From the NCBI RefSeq assembly GCF_003336205.1, contig NZ_QPIE01000003.1, positions 1 through 64,000 of the forward strand: a DNA stretch of 64,000 nt, given 5' to 3'. Below the pieces are notes generated by a model. The model worked only from the letters and a program-made list of their open reading frames with translations, searched no databases and was not told the origin of the DNA. Below, in pieces: positions 16,987-26,520 of the stretch; the first letter of the stretch is position 1; every line of letters starts with the position of its first letter. The translations under genes and the position numbers were made by a program. The stretch comes from Chryseobacterium lacus. Lineage in GTDB: Bacteria; Bacteroidota; Bacteroidia; Flavobacteriales; Weeksellaceae.

Positions 16987-17955
16987 ATGTCACGAATCCT
17001 TACCGGAATTCAGGCCACAGGAACGCCTCATCTGGGAAACCTTCTGGGTGCGATTATCCCTGCGATAGAACTTTCAAAGCAATCAGAAAACGAATCTTTC
17101 CTGTTCATTGCCAACATGCATTCTTTAACCCAGATTAAAAATGCTGAGGAATTGAAAAGAAATACCTACGAAATTGCTGCAGCGTGGCTGGCTTGCGGAT
17201 TAGATACTGATAAAACGTATTTCTACAGACAAAGCGATATTCCGGAAGTGTGCGAGCTTTCCTGGTATCTTTCGTGTTTTTTTCCTTATCAAAGGCTGAC
17301 CCTTGCCCATTCTTTTAAAGACAAAGCAGACCGCTTGGAGGATGTGAATGCCGGACTTTTCACTTATCCTGTTCTGATGGCTGCGGATATTTTACTGTAC
17401 GATGCCGAAATTGTTCCGGTAGGGAAAGATCAGCTGCAACATCTGGAAATGGCGAGAGATATGGGAGCGAGATTTAACCATCAAATGGGAGAAACTTTCG
17501 TATTGCCAAAAGCAGAACTTCAAGAAGATACCAAATATGTTCCGGGAACTGATGGAAATAAAATGTCGAAATCCAGAGGGAATATCATCAACATTTTCCT
17601 TCCTGAAAAGCAACTGAAAAAACAGGTAATGGGCATTGAAACAGATTCCAAATCTATGGAAGAACCGAAAGATCCCGCTACAGACAAAGTTTTTGCAATC
17701 TATGAACTCATTGCGACAGCGGAGCAAACGGGAGAACTGAGGCGGAAATATCTGGCCGGCAATTTCGGGTACGGGCACGCTAAAACTGAACTTCTGAATT
17801 TAATCTTGGAACGGTTCAAAACTGAAAGAGAACAATTTGACTATTATATGAACCATCTTCCGGAACTGGATGCAAAACTATTGGCAGGTGCTGAAAAAAC
17901 CCGCCAAATAGCTACTGAAACACTGAAAAGAGTTCGCGAAATTCTAGGAATGTAA
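16987..17955 (+). CDS. trpS: tryptophanyl-tRNA synthetase
   Basis: TrpRS charges tRNA-Trp. The 322-residue protein is of normal bacterial length. The HIGH-equivalent reads TGTPHLGNLLGA near residues 11-22, the signature GKDQLQHLEMARD is in the middle, and KMSKSRGN is the second ATP-binding motif near residue 195. The start at 16987 (MSRILTGIQATG) is the conserved one. It is flanked by terminators on both sides, so it is probably a single-gene transcript. Confidence 0.97.
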   Translation: MSRILTGIQATGTPHLGNLLGAIIPAIELSKQSENESFLFIANMHSLTQIKNAEELKRNTYEIAAAWLACGLDTDKTYFYRQSDIPEVCELSWYLSCFFPYQRLTLAHSFKDKADRLEDVNAGLFTYPVLMAADILLYDAEIVPVGKDQLQHLEMARDMGARFNHQMGETFVLPKAELQEDTKYVPGTDGNKMSKSRGNIINIFLPEKQLKKQVMGIETDSKSMEEPKDPATDKVFAIYELIATAEQTGELRRKYLAGNFGYGHAKTELLNLILERFKTEREQFDYYMNHLPELDAKLLAGAEKTRQIATETLKRVREILGM

Positions 17956-17964
17956 ATAATAGTG

Positions 17965-17992
17965 AAAGGCTGTCTCTCAGGAAACAGCCTTT
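17965..17992 (+). terminator. intrinsic terminator after trpS
   Basis: AAAGGCTGT (17965-17973) pairs with ACAGCCTTT (17984-17992), followed by TTATTTTATTTT. It lies between the convergent trpS and the small gene at 18015; the T tract favours the plus direction. Confidence 0.8.
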
Positions 17993-18014
17993 TATTTTAT
18001 TTTCAAATTCTATA

Positions 18015-18506
18015 TTACTGAACGTAAATTCCAGCCCAACTTCTTTGTAAAGGCAAAAGAAAATCTGAAAGAAAACTGATGTAGGTATCTTTAGAAAAAT
18101 CAAAAACTTCAATATCCGTAGAAATTTCGTTGTTTTTAACTGCCTGTCTGAAATCCTGAAGTTTCATGGTTTTCACCTCTCCGTTTTCTACATAGCTGGC
18201 TTTCATTCTATCAAATAAACCGAGTTGAAACTCATTATCCAGTTCCCGCATGATGCCGTTCAGAGAGTCGATAGAACATCCGGAAGTCATTTCTTTTTCT
18301 TCATCTACAACAATAATAATAAACTGGTTTTTTTCAATCTTAAACGAAGACGAAAGGGGTTTGCCATGAGCAGCCCAAGTTCCCAGAAAGTCGTATAATT
18401 TTTCTGCAATGGTCTTGCATTCCTTTGCCGTAAAGGCTCTGGAAGCAGGATAAATAATCACTTTATAGTCGTTGGTTTCTATGATATCTGATTCTTCTAT
18501 TTTCAT
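18015..18506 (-). CDS. conserved Bacteroidota protein of unknown function
   Basis: I do not know a function. The 163-residue protein is soluble, without signal peptide or membrane segments, rich in acidic residues, and has a mixed alpha/beta pattern. Homologues in flavobacteria are often labelled ABC transporter ATPase, but no Walker A, Walker B or ABC signature is visible, so that name is not supported. It starts 2 bases after the stop of the CCG-domain Fe-S protein and ends the leftward group mlaD, membrane Fe-S protein, CCG protein. A job linked to that electron-transfer pair is inference from position. Confidence 0.7.
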   Translation of the reverse strand: MKIEESDIIETNDYKVIIYPASRAFTAKECKTIAEKLYDFLGTWAAHGKPLSSSFKIEKNQFIIIVVDEEKEMTSGCSIDSLNGIMRELDNEFQLGLFDRMKASYVENGEVKTMKLQDFRQAVKNNEISTDIEVFDFSKDTYISFLSDFLLPLQRSWAGIYVQ

Positions 18507-18508
18507 TT

Positions 18509-19282
18509 TTATAAATCTTCTGCTTCCGCAATGAGTTCCGCAATATCCTTTACTTGGACATCGCTATTTACATGTTTCACACCATCCGTCATCATGGTCA
18601 TACAAAACGGACAACCAGTTGCAATGATATTGGGTTTTTCCGCCAATGCTTCTTCTGTACGCTCCACATTAATGTCTTTTTTTCCTTTCTCCGGTTCTTT
18701 GAACATTTGAGCACCTCCAGCTCCGCAGCACAATCCGTTACTTTTGCAGCGTTTCATTTCAACCAGTTCCGCATCCAGTTTCTGGAGCAGATTCCGGGGA
18801 GCTTCATACTCACCATTGGCGCGTCCCAGATAACAGGGATCATGAAAAGTTATTTTTTTTCCTTCAAACTTTCCGCCTTCTATTTTCAGTCTTCCTTCCT
18901 GCATAAGCTGTTTCAGGAACTGCGTATGATGTACCACTTCATAAACTCCGCCCAACTCAGGATATTCATTTTTGATGATATTAAAACAGTGCGGACATGC
19001 AGTAACAATTTTTTTAACTTCGTAAGCGTTCAGAATTTCAATATTCGTCATCGCCATCATCTGAAAAACGAATTCATTTCCGGCTCGTTTTGCGGGATCT
19101 CCTGTACAACTTTCTTCAGGGCCAAGAACCGCGAATTCCACTCCTATTTTATCTAATATTTTGCAAAAAGCACGGGTTATTTTTTTGGCGCGGTCATCAA
19201 AGCTTCCTGCGCATCCAACCCAGAAAAGTACTTCCGGTGATTTTCCTTCGGCAGTATATTCTGCCATTGTTTTAATTTGCAT
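18509..19282 (-). CDS. (Fe-S)-binding protein with two CCG domains (HdrB/GlpC/LutA-like)
   Basis: CCG-domain proteins bind Fe-S clusters and act as the catalytic or electron-accepting partner of HdrC-like dicluster proteins. The 257-residue protein has an N-terminal cysteine in VGCAGSFD, then CPHCFNIIKNEYP, DPCYLGR, CCGAGGAQM and CPFCMTMM, giving two incomplete/complete CCG-type cluster sites. It follows the membrane Fe-S protein by 50 bases. Together they resemble a heterodisulfide-reductase-like or lactate/glycerol-3-phosphate oxidase electron-transfer module, but the physiological donor and acceptor are unknown. Start at 19282 is chosen; an ATG at 19267 is also possible. Confidence 0.85.
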   Translation of the reverse strand: MQIKTMAEYTAEGKSPEVLFWVGCAGSFDDRAKKITRAFCKILDKIGVEFAVLGPEESCTGDPAKRAGNEFVFQMMAMTNIEILNAYEVKKIVTACPHCFNIIKNEYPELGGVYEVVHHTQFLKQLMQEGRLKIEGGKFEGKKITFHDPCYLGRANGEYEAPRNLLQKLDAELVEMKRCKSNGLCCGAGGAQMFKEPEKGKKDINVERTEEALAEKPNIIATGCPFCMTMMTDGVKHVNSDVQVKDIAELIAEAEDL

Positions 19283-19332
19283 TGTTTCTGTCTGTTAAAA
19301 TCAGAATAATATTTTTTATTTTTTATGACAAA

Positions 19333-20667
19333 TTAATCATTTGCCCAATTCAGACGGTCGGCCTGACTGTATTGCCACGGAGCAGCATTATTTTCAATAT
19401 TCTGGAACATAAGATTCCATTCCTGTGGCGCTGAAGATTCTTCCATGATCATAAATCTTCTCAGATCCATAATGATAGAAAGCGGATCGATAAGCACCGG
19501 ACAAGCTTCGACACAGGCGTTGCAAGTAGTGCAGGCACGAAGTTCTTCTCTGGTGATATGATCATCCAAAAGTTTCTTGCCATCATCAATGAATTTTCCG
19601 TTTTTATTAATATTTCTTCCAACTTCCTCGATTCTGTCGCGGGTATCCATCATGATTTTCCGCGGAGAAAGCTTTTTCCCGGTAATATTGGCCGGACAAA
19701 CGGCGGTACACCTTCCGCATTCGGTGCAAGTGTAAGCGTTCAGCAACTGCACTTGATTTAAATCAAAAATATCGCTCGCTCCGAATTTCTCCGGGACTGC
19801 ATTCGGATCTGCTTCCGGTGGTGCAGCGTACGGATCCGCATTAGGATCCATCATCAGTTTTATTTCTTTGGTTACTGATTCCAGATTGTTCAGTTTTCCC
19901 TTTGGTTCCAGGTTGGCAAACCATGTATTTGGAAAGGCAAAAATAATATGAAGATGTTTGGAATAATACAAATAATTCATAAAGAAAAGAATGCCGATGA
20001 AATGAAGCCACCAAGCTGCTCTTTCAACAAATAAAATAAATCCATTGCCAAAACTAAACCATTCATAAACGGGAACAATCAGGTTTTGAGAAACCGGGAA
20101 AAAACCGTGTTGTGCATATACTTCTCTTTGCTGAAGAATAGCATCGGTAGTATTCATCGTGAAAAATGCAACCATCAGCAGAAACTCAATGATCAGAATC
20201 CAGTTGGCATCATTCTTTGGCCAACCGAAAAGTTCCTTCATGGTCAACCGTTTTACGCCATAGAAATTTCTTCTAATGAAAAACAAAACTACTGCAATAA
20301 TCACTAAGAAGGCCATCACTTCTAAAACTGAAGTCAGCGCATTATAAAATGTGGCACCTAGAACTCCGGCTAAAAAGCGATGTGTTCCGAAGATTCCGTC
20401 TACTATAATTTCGATCAATTCGATATTGACAATAATAAACCCTACATACACAAGAACGTGGAGAAAACCGGCAACCGGCCTGGCTCCCATTTTACTTTGT
20501 CCCAATGCGACATTGGCCATTAACGCCCAGCGCTCATTTTTACGGTCGGAGCGGTTTATTTTTTTTCCTAACTGTATGTTTCTGTAGATTTCTTTGAGGC
20601 TTTTAAAAAAGAGGCCGAATCCTACAATCAGCAGTACTACAAACAGAATATTATCAATATACGCCAT
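19333..20667 (-). CDS. membrane (Fe-S) protein with 2x[4Fe-4S] ferredoxin domain
   Basis: The 444-residue protein combines an N-terminal membrane part of five to six helices (about 5-260, resembling the NarI/DsrM cytochrome b-like fold) with a C-terminal dicluster domain. The cluster motifs are CTECGRCTAVCPANITG and CTTCNACVEACPVLID (about 315-395). This is the HdrE/HdrC-like architecture that moves electrons between quinone and a CCG partner. It starts 11 bases after mlaD and is followed by the CCG protein, so the three are probably cotranscribed. Exact electron donor is unknown. Confidence 0.85.
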   Translation of the reverse strand: MAYIDNILFVVLLIVGFGLFFKSLKEIYRNIQLGKKINRSDRKNERWALMANVALGQSKMGARPVAGFLHVLVYVGFIIVNIELIEIIVDGIFGTHRFLAGVLGATFYNALTSVLEVMAFLVIIAVVLFFIRRNFYGVKRLTMKELFGWPKNDANWILIIEFLLMVAFFTMNTTDAILQQREVYAQHGFFPVSQNLIVPVYEWFSFGNGFILFVERAAWWLHFIGILFFMNYLYYSKHLHIIFAFPNTWFANLEPKGKLNNLESVTKEIKLMMDPNADPYAAPPEADPNAVPEKFGASDIFDLNQVQLLNAYTCTECGRCTAVCPANITGKKLSPRKIMMDTRDRIEEVGRNINKNGKFIDDGKKLLDDHITREELRACTTCNACVEACPVLIDPLSIIMDLRRFMIMEESSAPQEWNLMFQNIENNAAPWQYSQADRLNWAND

Positions 20668-20678
20668 TCTGAAGAGGT

Positions 20679-21629
20679 TTAATCTTTACTGTTTTTCCCA
20701 AAGACCGAGAAGTTAAGGTATCTTTTTGGGTTGGCTTTCAAATCCAACACCAGTTCGTTCAGGTTTTTAGAAGTTTCCTGAAGATTGTTGTAAAGTTGCT
20801 CATCTTTTGCGAGTTTTCCTAAACTTCCTTGTCCGTTTTCAATGCCAACAATAACATCATTGAGTTTGCTAACGGTCAGATCAAGATTATTAATGGTGCT
20901 GTTGAGCTTTTTGGTATCAATACTTTCGGCAAGGTTTCCATATTTATCCACAGCAACATTGGCGGAAATCATAGCTTCATTAGCATTATCCAATACCCTC
21001 TGCACTCTGGGATCGCTGTTGGCAATTAAGGTATTTACACTTCCTGAAGTTCCTTCCAGAGCTGAAACTGTTCTGTTCAGATTCATGAGTAATGCTCTGA
21101 TTTCTGCACGATTCTGGTCATCAAAAATCTTATTGGCATTGGTGGTGAGAGAATCAACTCGTCTAAGAACTTCCTGTACCTGATCTTTTACCGGGCCAAC
21201 CTGCGAGGAAATATTATTCAGCATCGACATTTTGAAGGAACCTTTCAGGGTATCTCCGTCTTTTGCCATCGTTGGGCCGGAAACCAGATTGATTTTCATT
21301 TCTTTGGCTGACATGATTCCCGGTTCAAAAATCTCCACAGTTGACTGCTTAGAAAACTGAAAATCGTCGTGTACCAAGAGTTTCACCACGAAATGAATAT
21401 CGCCGTTGGTTTTGGAAATAGGAATGATCTGATCTACTTTGCCTACTTTCAGTCCGTTAATAGAAACCGGGCTGGACGCTGTCAGTCCTTCTACATTATC
21501 ATATTTTGCATAGAATACATTATCTGTAGTGAAAAGACTTTTTCCTTTCATAAACTGGAATAGTAAAACAAATCCTACAATGGCCAGAATGGCAATAAAA
21601 CCTGCTTTTATTTCTTTTGTTATTTTCAT
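20679..21629 (-). CDS. mlaD: MlaD/MCE-family lipid transport protein
   Basis: MCE proteins form periplasmic hexameric rings or tunnels that carry lipids between inner and outer membrane with the MlaFE ABC transporter. The 316-residue protein has one N-terminal membrane helix (about 9-27, AGFIAILAIVGFVLLFQF), an MCE domain (about 35-115, with VEGLTASSPVSINGLKVGKVDQI) and a helical coiled tail (140-300) rich in Asn, Leu and Val. The permease and ATPase genes are at 38188-39743, about 16 kb away, not adjacent. It heads a leftward group with the two Fe-S proteins. Confidence 0.9.
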   Translation of the reverse strand: MKITKEIKAGFIAILAIVGFVLLFQFMKGKSLFTTDNVFYAKYDNVEGLTASSPVSINGLKVGKVDQIIPISKTNGDIHFVVKLLVHDDFQFSKQSTVEIFEPGIMSAKEMKINLVSGPTMAKDGDTLKGSFKMSMLNNISSQVGPVKDQVQEVLRRVDSLTTNANKIFDDQNRAEIRALLMNLNRTVSALEGTSGSVNTLIANSDPRVQRVLDNANEAMISANVAVDKYGNLAESIDTKKLNSTINNLDLTVSKLNDVIVGIENGQGSLGKLAKDEQLYNNLQETSKNLNELVLDLKANPKRYLNFSVFGKNSKD

Positions 21630-21680
21630 TGAGAATAAAAAATTTTACGGGAACAAATATAAGATTTTAAATGTTTATCA

Positions 21681-21710
21681 AAATAAAAAAAGCGGCAATT
21701 GGTTGCCGCT
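21681..21710 (-). terminator. intrinsic terminator after ppiD
   Basis: AGCGGCAA (21691-21698) pairs with TTGCCGCT (21703-21710) around a 4-base loop. On the minus strand it is followed by a run of T (21681-21690). It lies 10 bases after the ppiD stop and separates it from mlaD. Confidence 0.88.
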
Positions 21711-21720
21711 CTTTCATTTG

Positions 21721-23865
21721 TTATTGAAACCCTTTGTCCCAGACTTCAATTCGGTAGTCTTTTATGTCGGCATTATCCTGTAAACTTTTCAGGAATGCCT
21801 GCCCGAACATGCTTGCGTTTTGTCCTGAAATAGATTCTGTCATTTGTTTGATATCTCCAGGTTGCTTATTCACCGTTTCAGATTTTTTCACCAAAACATA
21901 CACTCCAGTTGCACCTTCCACGGGATTTGAAGTTTTTCCTTTCGCTACCCCGAATGCTGCTCCGGCAACTTTAGGTTCCATCGCTCCGGCAATCTGAGGG
22001 TTCAGAAGGTTCACTTGTCCGGATTGTTGTGTCGTTCCGAACAGTTTTGCTACCTGAGCAAGTCCGGTTGCATTTCCGCTTTTCATTTTTTCGATAATTT
22101 TTTTCGCGGCCAATTGGTTTTTCACAATTGGTTCTATCTGTTCTCTCACAGATTCCGGATCGGCTAATCCTTTTTCCTGTTTTCCATTCATAATAACGAC
22201 TACTCTGTCGCCGCTACCTTCTACTACAAAGAATTCAGTATCGCCCTTCTTTCTTTTTTTATCATAAGCCCAGGAAATAATTTCGCTGTCTTTTGGAGTT
22301 CCTAACCCCTGTATTTGCCCGTCAAATCTTTTTACCGATTTGGCATTGCTGAAATTATAGTTGGATTTTTTGGCAAGATTAGCAAAATCGTTGAACGTTT
22401 TTCCCTGTACTTGCTGAATAAATCTTCGTGCATTTTTGTCAACCTCTGTTTCAGTGGCGTCTGAAGCTGTTAATCCTTTCACGATGTGGGCAAGCTTGTA
22501 ACCCATTGTTCCGGATTTTTTATCTTCAATATTGATGATATGATAACCAAAAGCTGACTCCACCACATTGGTAGCACCTTTCGGGTTATTCAAAAGGAAT
22601 TTCATGTAAGCAGGATCAAAAGGCGAGGAAGGAGTAACCCAACCAACACTTCCGTTTCTTTCCACAGCATTTGGTTCGTCAGATAACTTCAAGCCTTCAG
22701 CAAAAGCTGCAGGATTTCCTTTAATTACTGCATACAGACTGTCCGCAATTTTCTTGGCTTCTTCTTTCTTACGCGTTGCAGTAGAACGCTCGGATCCTTC
22801 ATAAGCGATAAGAATATGCTTTGATAATACGGAATCCGATGGTTTTTTATCCAATAACTTGGTAAGTACCAAGACATCTTGTTCTCTATAAGGTCCGTTA
22901 ATCTGGCCCTTTGATGCTGTTTTAACCCATTCTCTGATGGCTGGCGGTAGTTGATTTTCGCTTAAATATCTGGAATCGAAAGGCAATTCAGAATTCAGCA
23001 TGACAAACATGGAATCGTTTGTTGTGTTTTGAAAGTTTTCCGCTACGCCGCTGGCATCTGACTGACCGGAAAGCAAGTTGTTAATTTCCTTCATGGTAGC
23101 ATCTTCATCCGCCTTGCTGGGCATAGAAGGAAAATAAACTACCCCTAAATTCACACTTGGATCCGCTTTATAAGTTAAAGGATATTGTTTGATATAATTG
23201 GCAAGATCTGCAGTAGTTACTTTTATTGGATTTTTTTGCAGAAATGTTCCGTAATCTACTTTTACAAAATCAATATCTGCCAACTGATCGCGTTGCTTCA
23301 TCAGCTCCTCAGCTTCTTTTTTTCCGGTAGTAATTCCGGTGGTAATATTGGCAAAAAGCTGTCTTGCCATCATTCGGTACTCAATAGCTTTTCTGGTTTT
23401 CATCCATTGGTTGTAAGCCTGAAGATCGCCACTATTCTGAAGATCAGCGACTTGTTTTTTAATTTCTTGCAGCCTGAAGTTTCCTTTTTCGTCAAAATTC
23501 TGCTGATTTTGCGCGAACATAGGATCGAACTGCAATTGGCTATAGAAGAAATCATCGGTCATCTGCAGTCCCATTTTTTCAAACTGTTGTTTGATAAGTT
23601 TGCTTTGCACCATCATTTGCCACGCCTGCTCTTCTAAACCCGTACCGGGCTGGCCTTGTTGTTGGGCTTGCTGTTGAAGAACATACAGCTGATCACTATA
23701 TTCTTCTCTGGTAATTGTTTCGCCATTTACCTTCCCGAGTATGTTTGGATTTTTACTAAAAATTTGATCAAACTGGTCGGGTGTCAGCAAGAATGCTAAT
23801 AATGCAAATGCGATCAGCCCAATAAGTAACCACGATCTTTTTCTAATTTCCGCTAAAACTGCCAT
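21721..23865 (-). CDS. ppiD: membrane-anchored peptidyl-prolyl isomerase / periplasmic folding factor (PpiD-like)
   Basis: PpiD/SurA-type proteins assist folding of newly exported proteins at the periplasmic face of the inner membrane. The 714-residue protein has an N-terminal anchor helix (about 11-28, WLLIGLIAFALLAFLL), a SurA N-like helical domain (35-230), a parvulin PPIC domain (about 345-460, from LSKHILIAYEG to FGYHIINIEDKKSG) and a second, less conserved parvulin-like region. The start at 23865 (MAVLAEIRKRSW) is chosen; the ATG at 23904 would put basic residues of poor quality in front. It is monocistronic, ending at a strong terminator. Confidence 0.9.
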   Translation of the reverse strand: MAVLAEIRKRSWLLIGLIAFALLAFLLTPDQFDQIFSKNPNILGKVNGETITREEYSDQLYVLQQQAQQQGQPGTGLEEQAWQMMVQSKLIKQQFEKMGLQMTDDFFYSQLQFDPMFAQNQQNFDEKGNFRLQEIKKQVADLQNSGDLQAYNQWMKTRKAIEYRMMARQLFANITTGITTGKKEAEELMKQRDQLADIDFVKVDYGTFLQKNPIKVTTADLANYIKQYPLTYKADPSVNLGVVYFPSMPSKADEDATMKEINNLLSGQSDASGVAENFQNTTNDSMFVMLNSELPFDSRYLSENQLPPAIREWVKTASKGQINGPYREQDVLVLTKLLDKKPSDSVLSKHILIAYEGSERSTATRKKEEAKKIADSLYAVIKGNPAAFAEGLKLSDEPNAVERNGSVGWVTPSSPFDPAYMKFLLNNPKGATNVVESAFGYHIINIEDKKSGTMGYKLAHIVKGLTASDATETEVDKNARRFIQQVQGKTFNDFANLAKKSNYNFSNAKSVKRFDGQIQGLGTPKDSEIISWAYDKKRKKGDTEFFVVEGSGDRVVVIMNGKQEKGLADPESVREQIEPIVKNQLAAKKIIEKMKSGNATGLAQVAKLFGTTQQSGQVNLLNPQIAGAMEPKVAGAAFGVAKGKTSNPVEGATGVYVLVKKSETVNKQPGDIKQMTESISGQNASMFGQAFLKSLQDNADIKDYRIEVWDKGFQ

Positions 23866-24088
23866 CTTTTTAATACGTATTTTTATCAGTCTGCGAAAAT
23901 ACACATTTTTAGGAAATTATAGAAAATTTGAATCTATTTTTATTTGTTCTTAGCTGTTTAATGAAAATCTGTCCTCTTTTTTATAAAAATAACAATGGCA
24001 CAGGAATTGAGAATTCCCCCTTACTGACAGCAATAAAAGCACTTTCCATGGGCATTAAAACCATGACAAGCACAAACTAAATTAAACC

Positions 24089-24103
24089 GTGACAGTTTGT
24101 CAC
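24089..24103. promoter_or_regulatory. perfect palindrome in the lon leader
   Basis: GTGACAGTTTGTCAC is a perfect 6-bp inverted repeat with a 3-base centre, ending 11 bases before the lon ATG. Further TGACA half-sites occur upstream (around 24025 and 24063). It could be an operator of a stress regulator or an mRNA hairpin controlling lon. The remaining bases of the 23866-24114 divergent region show no gene. Confidence 0.5.
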
Positions 24104-24114
24104 CCCCTTTTTAT

Positions 24115-26517
24115 ATGGAAGAATTTGAAGAGATAGATTTTGAAAATATACTGAATGAGAGTTTTGGTATGGTAACGGAAGAGTTGAACGTTGATGATAT
24201 AAAAGAAACCGCAGAGAATACGGTTCAAAAAGTATTTCCCATTCTTCCGGTACGGAATATGATCATGTTTCCACAAGTAATTACTCCCATTACCGCAGGC
24301 CGAAAAAATTCCATCCGCTTGATAGAAGAAGCGCAGAGAAACGGTGAATTTATCGGCATTATCAGTCAGAAAAACTCCAATATCGCACAACCTTCTGAAA
24401 AAGATTTATACACCGTAGGAACGTATGCGAAAATTGTGAAAATCATCAAATTACCTGAAGGAAATGTTACTGCAATTATGAAAGGTTTCGGAAGATTTCG
24501 GGTGAAAAAAATGATTCAGCATGAACCCTATTTCAAAGCTGAAATTGCAAAACTGAAAGACACTCTTCCTAAAAGTGAAGAATTTGAAGCTTTGATGGAA
24601 AACATCAAAGATCTTGCGGGAAAAATCATCAACATCGATCCCAATATTCCAAACGCAGCTAATTTTGCTATCAAAAATATTTCGCAGCCGGAAGATTTGC
24701 TGAATTTCATCTGTTCCAATGCGAATTTTGATATCGCTTCCAAACAAGCTTTGCTGGAAGAAAGACACCTTCAGAAAAGAGCAGAAAAATGTTATCAGTT
24801 GATGCATGATGATTTCAGAAAACTGGAACTTAGAAACCTGATTCATCAGAAAACATCCAAAGATCTGGACAAGCAACAGAGAGAATATTTTCTGAACCAA
24901 CAACTGAAAACTATTCAGGACGAACTTGGCAACGGTGCAGAATCAGACGCTGATGAGCTTCGTAAAAAAGCCGAAAAACTCACGTGGAGTACAGAAGTTC
25001 AGGAACATTTTGATAAAGAACTGAGCCGGCTTCAAAGGCAGCATCCCAACTCTCCCGACTACAATGTTCAACGAAATTATCTTGATTTTTTCACCGATCT
25101 TCCGTGGGGAATTTATTCCAAAGATGTTTTCGATATCGTAAAAGCAGAGAAAATTCTCAACAAAGCACATTTCGGATTAGAAGATATTAAAAAAAGAATT
25201 CTGGAGCACATGGCTGTTCTGAAGCTGAAAAACAATATGAAGTCGCCGATTCTCTGTCTGGCAGGCCCTCCTGGAGTAGGAAAAACTTCTTTGGGAAAAT
25301 CCGTAGCCGATGCATTAGGCAGAAAATATGTGAGAGTATCTTTGGGAGGACTTCATGACGAAAGCGAAATCCGCGGCCACAGGAAAACCTATATCGGAGC
25401 CATGGCAGGCAGAATTCTGCAATCCATTAAAAAATCGGGAACTTCAAACCCGGTGATTGTTCTGGACGAAATCGACAAAATCGGACAGGGAATTCACGGA
25501 GATCCAAGTTCGGCTTTACTGGAAGTGCTGGATCCTGAACAGAATCACAGCTTTTATGACAATTATCTGGAGTACGGTTTCGATTTGTCGCGAGTACTGT
25601 TCATTGCAACAGCCAATTCGCTTTCCTCCATACAATCTCCTTTGCTGGATAGGATGGAAGTAATTCAGATTGCGGGATATACTTTGGAAGAAAAAATTGA
25701 AATCGCCAAACGGCATCTCATCAAAAAGCAATTGGATGAAAACGGTTTGAATGCAAAATCTTACAAACTCGGAAATCCCGAAATAAGACATATTATAGAA
25801 GCGCACACTTCTGAAAGCGGCGTGCGATCTCTGGAAAAACGTATCGCCTCCATCTCACGCTGGGTAGCATTGCAAACCGCCATGGAAAAAGAATATGACC
25901 CTAAAATTACCATTGACAAGATTGATGAAATTTTAGGAATTCCAAGGCCTAAAAATATCTCGGAAATCACAGGAGTTCCGGGTGTGGTTACAGGATTAGC
26001 TTGGACATCAGTAGGCGGCGATATTCTTTTTATTGAAAGTATCCTCAGCAATGGAAAAGGAAATCTTACGATGACTGGAAATCTCGGGAATGTAATGAAA
26101 GAATCTGCTACGATCGCTCTGGAATACATCAAAGCAAAATACGGCGAACTGGGAATTTCCGAGGAAGATATTGAGAAAAAAAATATTCACGTACACGTTC
26201 CCGAAGGTGCAACGCCTAAAGACGGCCCTTCCGCAGGAATTGCGATGCTGACTTCGATGGTGTCCAGCTATAAAAACAAAAAAGTAAAACCTCATCTTGC
26301 GATGACAGGAGAAATTACCCTTCGTGGTAAAGTGCTTCCTGTTGGCGGAATAAAAGAGAAACTTCTGGCAGCATCACGCGCCGGAATCCAGGAAATTATC
26401 CTTAGTGAAGCCAACAGAAAAGATGTAGAAGAGATAAAGAAAGATTATCTGAAAGGCTTGAAAATCAACTATGTTACCAGAATGAAAGAGGTGATTGATT
26501 TAGCCATTGAAAAATAA
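24115..26517 (+). CDS. lon: endopeptidase La (ATP-dependent Lon protease)
   Basis: Lon degrades damaged and regulatory proteins in the cytoplasm. The 800-residue protein has the N-terminal substrate-binding LON domain (about 45-240), a coiled central part, the AAA module with Walker A GPPGVGKT (384-391) and Walker B VIVLDEIDK, and the C-terminal peptidase. In the peptidase the catalytic Ser706 lies in KDGPSAGIAM and the Lys749 in GGIKEKLL, the same 43-residue spacing as in E. coli. Start at the ATG 24115; a TTG six codons earlier overlaps the palindrome and is rejected. The leader palindrome suggests regulated expression. A shared bidirectional terminator separates it from surE. Confidence 0.97.
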   Translation: MEEFEEIDFENILNESFGMVTEELNVDDIKETAENTVQKVFPILPVRNMIMFPQVITPITAGRKNSIRLIEEAQRNGEFIGIISQKNSNIAQPSEKDLYTVGTYAKIVKIIKLPEGNVTAIMKGFGRFRVKKMIQHEPYFKAEIAKLKDTLPKSEEFEALMENIKDLAGKIINIDPNIPNAANFAIKNISQPEDLLNFICSNANFDIASKQALLEERHLQKRAEKCYQLMHDDFRKLELRNLIHQKTSKDLDKQQREYFLNQQLKTIQDELGNGAESDADELRKKAEKLTWSTEVQEHFDKELSRLQRQHPNSPDYNVQRNYLDFFTDLPWGIYSKDVFDIVKAEKILNKAHFGLEDIKKRILEHMAVLKLKNNMKSPILCLAGPPGVGKTSLGKSVADALGRKYVRVSLGGLHDESEIRGHRKTYIGAMAGRILQSIKKSGTSNPVIVLDEIDKIGQGIHGDPSSALLEVLDPEQNHSFYDNYLEYGFDLSRVLFIATANSLSSIQSPLLDRMEVIQIAGYTLEEKIEIAKRHLIKKQLDENGLNAKSYKLGNPEIRHIIEAHTSESGVRSLEKRIASISRWVALQTAMEKEYDPKITIDKIDEILGIPRPKNISEITGVPGVVTGLAWTSVGGDILFIESILSNGKGNLTMTGNLGNVMKESATIALEYIKAKYGELGISEEDIEKKNIHVHVPEGATPKDGPSAGIAMLTSMVSSYKNKKVKPHLAMTGEITLRGKVLPVGGIKEKLLAASRAGIQEIILSEANRKDVEEIKKDYLKGLKINYVTRMKEVIDLAIEK

Positions 26518-26520
26518 TGA

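Noticed and set aside
18015-18506. ABC transporter ATPase label often given to homologues
   Set aside because: No Walker A, Walker B or signature motif in the 163 residues.
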